Assembly: GCF_032121415.1 (NCBI RefSeq)
Contig: NZ_CP135079.1
Span: forward strand, 4,650,001-4,714,000
Length of the DNA: 64,000 nucleotides
Reading direction: 5' to 3'
Source: Streptomyces parvus
GTDB lineage: Bacteria > Actinomycetota > Actinomycetes > Streptomycetales > Streptomycetaceae
Shown: positions 60,406-64,000 of the stretch, one piece after another
Layout of the letters: every line of letters starts with the position of its first letter
Numbering within the stretch: position 1 is the first letter of the stretch
Program-made: the position numbers and the translations under genes
Notes under the pieces: generated by a model
Told to the model about the DNA's origin: nothing
Seen by the model: the letters and a program-made list of their open reading frames with translations, nothing else
Databases searched by the model: none

Positions 60406-61557
60406 GTGAGTTCCCCAGATCCGCAGGTTCGCGCAGCGCGAAACCTGACCGACCCCTCGCCCGAGAGCACACCCGAAGAGAAACGCCCCAGGTCCCCCGG
60501 AAGCCGGGGTCCCGTCGTCGCGGTGACCGGCGCCGCCACCGGCATCGGCGAACTGCTGACCGCCCACCTCGCCGCATCCGACGCTATCAAGCAGGTCATC
60601 GCGATCGACGAGCGGCGCGGTGAGGTCTCCGAGGCGACCTGGCACATCCTGGACGTACGCGATCCGGCGATCGCCGAGAAGCTGCGCGGCGCGGACGTCG
60701 TCGTGCACCTGGCCCTCGACCTCGACCTGGAGACCGACCCCGCCGCCCGCACCGCGTACAACGTACGCGGAACCCAGACGGTGCTCACCGCCGCAGCCGC
60801 TGTCGGGGTCCACCGGGTCGTGCTCTGCACCTCGGCGATGGTCTATGGGGCCCTTGCCGACAACGACGTTCCGCTCTCCGAGGACGCGGAGCTGCGCGCC
60901 ACCGCCGAGGCCACCGGCGTCGGCGACCTCCTGGAGATCGAACGGCTCGGCCGCCGGGCCCCGCGCGCCCACCCCGGGCTCAACGTCACCGTCGTCCGCC
61001 CCACCGTCCTGGTCGGCGGCACCGACACCGCCCTGACCCGCTACTTCGAGTCCCCGCGTCTCCTGGTCGTCGCCGGATCCCGCCCCACCTGGCAGTTCTG
61101 CCACGTCGAGGACCTGGTGACGGCGCTGGAGTACGCCGCCCTGGAGAAGATCGACGGCGAGTTCGCGGTCGGCTGCGACGGCTGGCTGGAGCAGGAGGAG
61201 GTCGAGGAGCTCAGCGGCGTACGCCGGATGGAGCTGCCCTCCGCCGTAGCGCTGGGGGCCGCCGCCCGGCTGCACCGGATCGGCCTCACCCCGTCCCCGG
61301 CGGGCGACCTGGCGTACACGATGCACCCCTGGGTGGTCAGCGTCAGCCGGCTGCACGACGCGGGATGGCGGCCGAAGTGGACGAACGAGGAGGTGCTCGG
61401 CGCCCTCCTCGAAGAGGTCGAGGGACGCCACACGCTCGCCGGACGCCGCCTCGGCCGCAAGGACGCCACCGCCGCCGGAGCCGCCGGAGCCACGGTCGCC
61501 CTGCTCGGCGCCGCCGCCGTGGTCCGCCGCGCCCGCAAGGCCCGCCGCCGCATCTGA
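60406..61557 (+). CDS. NAD-dependent epimerase/dehydratase family protein (SDR)
   Basis: The 383-residue protein has a disordered N-terminus of about 40 residues, the Rossmann motif VTGAATGIGE near 45, and CTSAMVYGA near 145. The canonical YxxxK pair is not obvious (LEIERLGRRA sits in its place), so catalysis may be changed. The C-terminus is Ala-rich and strongly basic (VVRRARKARRRI), possibly membrane- or nucleic-acid-associated. GTG 60406 follows GGAG at 8 nt. It is divergent from the metalloprotease gene and independent of moaE. Confidence 0.82.
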   Translation: MSSPDPQVRAARNLTDPSPESTPEEKRPRSPGSRGPVVAVTGAATGIGELLTAHLAASDAIKQVIAIDERRGEVSEATWHILDVRDPAIAEKLRGADVVVHLALDLDLETDPAARTAYNVRGTQTVLTAAAAVGVHRVVLCTSAMVYGALADNDVPLSEDAELRATAEATGVGDLLEIERLGRRAPRAHPGLNVTVVRPTVLVGGTDTALTRYFESPRLLVVAGSRPTWQFCHVEDLVTALEYAALEKIDGEFAVGCDGWLEQEEVEELSGVRRMELPSAVALGAAARLHRIGLTPSPAGDLAYTMHPWVVSVSRLHDAGWRPKWTNEEVLGALLEEVEGRHTLAGRRLGRKDATAAGAAGATVALLGAAAVVRRARKARRRI

Positions 61558-61666
61558 CCGCCCACCGCGCGACCGCAGGCCCCTGTAGGAGGCTCCAAAC
61601 CGGCCGGGCGGCCGCCGGTAGAACGGGCAATTCCGGGATGTCGGAGCCGTACGGCACGATGGGAGC

Positions 61667-62128
<462 letters not shown>

Positions 62129-62254
62129 GCGCAAACCGTACCGGGGCGCATCAGCCCCGATTTGCGTAACCGCACCCCCGCCATGAGCGTTGGTCTTCCG
62201 GATCGTTAATCTGCTGATCGGGCATCCGGTCACTCATGGGGTAGGGAGGTCGTG

Positions 62255-62425
62255 ATGGCGGCACTGGCTTGGCTGTTGATTCCACTCATCGCTGCTGTCG
62301 GTGGTGCGATATGGGCGAGTTGGGCAGCCCGCAATCGCACGACCGGCGACGTCACCGAGCTTGCCGGCTACGCCAGGTTCCGTGACGCGATGGAGAAGTC
62401 GCACTCCGGTTCCGAGGCCCTCTGA
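62255..62425 (+). CDS. Small single-pass membrane protein (56 residues)
   Basis: ATG 62255 lies 5 nt after GGGAGG, a strong ribosome site, and the frame ends at TGA 62425. The product has one N-terminal transmembrane helix (ALAWLLIPLIAAVGGAIWAS) and a polar cytoplasmic tail with a helical part (ELAGYARFRDAMEKS). The function is unknown. It precedes the secreted PDZ protease gene on the same strand by about 100 nt. Confidence 0.75.
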   Translation: MAALAWLLIPLIAAVGGAIWASWAARNRTTGDVTELAGYARFRDAMEKSHSGSEAL

Positions 62426-62527
62426 GACCGACGCACGCCGCGTGACCGCCTTCCGCCGCGTTTCCGGTCTCCCCGTACGGACCGGCCCCGGCGGTGCACT
62501 GACAGGCCCTTCCCGTACTGTCGTTCC

Positions 62528-63643
62528 ATGCCACGCCGCACCGCGACGATGCTCGCCTCCACCCTCGTCCTCATCGCGCTGCTCTGCGCAGGCGTGCTGA
62601 TCAAAGTCCCGTATTCGGAGATGTCCCCCGGACCGACGGTCAACACGCTCGGCGAGGCGCGTGGCGAGCCCGTCCTGCAGATCTCCGGTCGCAAGACGTA
62701 CCCGGCATCCGGGCACCTCAACATGACGACCGTCCGCGTCACCGGGGCGGACTACCGGATGAACATCTTCGAGGCCGTCTACGGCTGGCTGGCCCACGAC
62801 AGTGTCGTGGTGCCGCACGACACGCTCTACCCGGACGGCAAGACCGAGGAGGAGTCCACCCAGGAGAACGCCGAGGAGTTCAGCCAGTCCCAGGAGAGCG
62901 CCAAGGTGGCCGCTCTGAAGGAACTGGACATCCCGGTCTCCACGCAGGTCGTGGTCTCCACGGTGGTCAAGGGCAGCCCCTCCGAGGGCAAGCTGCACGC
63001 GGGCGATGTGATCAAGGCCGTCGACGGCACGGAGGTCGAGGAGCCCGACGACGTGGCGAAGCTCGTCACCGAACACCGCCCCGGTGAGAACGTCACCTTC
63101 ACCATCGTCCCCGCGCAGGACGCCGCCGCGGCCGAGAAGGCGGGCCGTGAGCCCGAGGGCGGCGAGAAGATCACGATCCGGACCGTGAAGGCTCCCCCCG
63201 CCGAGGGCGGCGGCGAGGAGGGCGGCAAGGACCGGGCGATCGTCGGGATCAGGGCCGGGACGGACCACACGTTCCCGTTCGAGATCGACATCAAGCTCGC
63301 GGACGTCGGTGGACCGAGCGCCGGGCTGATGTTCTCCCTCGGCATCATCGACAAGCTCACCCCGGGCGATCTGACCGGCGGCAAGTTCGTCGCGGGCACC
63401 GGCACCATCGACCAGGCGGGGACCGTCGGGCCGATCGGCGGCATCACCATGAAGCTGGTCGGCGCCCGCGAAGCCGGCGCACGCTACTTCCTCACGCCCG
63501 ACGACAACTGCGCCTCGGCCGCCGCCGACACACCGGACGGGCTCACCCTCGTACGGGTCAAGACCATCGAGGACGCCACGAAGTCGCTGGAGCAGATCAA
63601 GGCGGGGAAGACGGCGGGCCTGCCGAGCTGCTCGACCGGCTGA
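62528..63643 (+). CDS. Secreted PDZ and Lon-type (S16) protease, YlbL-like
   Basis: The 371-residue protein has an N-terminal signal anchor (residues 8-26), a PDZ domain at about 130-200 (KGSPSEGKLHAGDVIKAVDG) and a Lon proteolytic domain with the Ser264 (GGPSAGLMF) and Lys309 (GGITMK) dyad, 45 residues apart as in Lon. It lacks an ATPase, so it should act outside the membrane on unfolded or short substrates. TACTGT ends 6 nt before the ATG and no ribosome site is seen, so the mRNA is probably leaderless. Confidence 0.93.
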   Translation: MPRRTATMLASTLVLIALLCAGVLIKVPYSEMSPGPTVNTLGEARGEPVLQISGRKTYPASGHLNMTTVRVTGADYRMNIFEAVYGWLAHDSVVVPHDTLYPDGKTEEESTQENAEEFSQSQESAKVAALKELDIPVSTQVVVSTVVKGSPSEGKLHAGDVIKAVDGTEVEEPDDVAKLVTEHRPGENVTFTIVPAQDAAAAEKAGREPEGGEKITIRTVKAPPAEGGGEEGGKDRAIVGIRAGTDHTFPFEIDIKLADVGGPSAGLMFSLGIIDKLTPGDLTGGKFVAGTGTIDQAGTVGPIGGITMKLVGAREAGARYFLTPDDNCASAAADTPDGLTLVRVKTIEDATKSLEQIKAGKTAGLPSCSTG

Positions 63644-63727
63644 CGGACGCACGGCCCGGCCGGTGTACGGGTCCGGCCGACGACCGCGCCGCCCGGGACC
63701 GTACGACGGCCCCGGGCAGCGGCCGGA

Positions 63728-64000
63728 TCAGGACTCGAACGTCGCCGCGAGCGCCTCGGCGAGGCCGGGCACCAGGCCCGCGCCGGTCAGCACCTCGGTC
63801 GGAGAGTCCTTCTCCCGCAGCCGTACGGCGGACTCGCGCGCCCCGTCCCGCAGGACGGCCACGGTCATCCGCACCTCCTGGCGGTCGGGGTGCTTGGCCA
63901 CCCACGCGGTCAGCTGCTTGTCGCTGAGCTTCTCCGGTACGGACGCCTCGGCGGACGGCGGCAGCATCAGCCGCTCCACCGTCATGGCGCAGCCGACCAC
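63728..64000 (-). CDS. PPA1309 family protein, C-terminal part
   Basis: The frame is open to the window edge, so the N-terminus lies outside; the GTG at the very end is not a supported start. The visible 90 residues (SVPEKLSDKQLTAWVAKHPD, then VRMTVAVLRDGARESAVRLR) are the C-terminal part of the PPA1309 family, an actinobacterial family of unknown function. It is convergent with the PDZ protease gene, 84 nt apart. Confidence 0.75.
   Translation of the reverse strand: MVGCAMTVERLMLPPSAEASVPEKLSDKQLTAWVAKHPDRQEVRMTVAVLRDGARESAVRLREKDSPTEVLTGAGLVPGLAEALAATFES

Overview
This is a 64 kb stretch of chromosome from a high-GC actinobacterium, almost certainly a Streptomyces. Third codon positions are nearly all G or C, GTG starts are common, and the genes are Streptomyces housekeeping families (WblC, AdnAB, UvrD2, a mycoredoxin, MoeZ, DUF3107, DUF3152, PPA1309). 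From memory, the order resembles the conserved core around S. coelicolor SCO5148-SCO5202; I could not check this by alignment. I see no rRNA, tRNA, insertion sequence, prophage or CRISPR array.

Layout. 0-4.2 kb: the C-terminal end of a membrane protein (probably an anti-sigma factor), an HtrA-type protease, TatB and an unknown gene. 4.2-10.4 kb: Mrp, a DUF1003 protein, a soluble MgtE_N/CBS protein, a lipoprotein and CorA, the last behind a long leader that carries a short upstream ORF. 10.4-17.1 kb: single-gene units (SUFU-like, MFS exporter, PHP phosphoesterase, MarC, NYN ribonuclease, alpha/beta hydrolase) plus a 50-residue protein that falls below usual ORF cut-offs. 17.3-25.2 kb: a DEAD-box helicase that appears to start at CTG, a ferritin-like protein, DUF3107, TetR, a hydrolase and a DUF3152 metalloprotease-like protein.

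25.5-30.6 kb: four tightly packed genes (PelF-like glycosyltransferase, polytopic membrane protein, sugar-nucleotide epimerase, spherulin-4/PelA-like hydrolase). They look like a reduced Pel-type exopolysaccharide locus. MoeZ, a secreted peptidase-like lipoprotein and a large kinase-like/UPF0104 membrane fusion follow. 36.8-49.7 kb is rich in DNA repair: an alkyltransferase-like protein, AdnA, AdnB and UvrD2, with an M20 peptidase, NudC and a mycoredoxin between them.

49.7-51.2 kb holds wblC, the WhiB7-type antibiotic-resistance regulator, with its promoter, a 110-codon leader ORF, a possible antiterminator and an intrinsic terminator all visible. 51.2-64 kb: an ABC1 kinase, an orphan ThiF-like protein, a YgjP-like metallopeptidase, a TerD/AIM24 operon, Nudix and metalloprotease genes, an epimerase, MoaE, a small membrane protein, a secreted Lon-type PDZ protease and a partial PPA1309 gene.

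Several control regions stand out. About a dozen genes have a TANNNT-like -10 element only 6-8 nt before the start codon, the signature of leaderless mRNAs. The corA, wblC, helicase and 50-residue genes have long or structured leaders.
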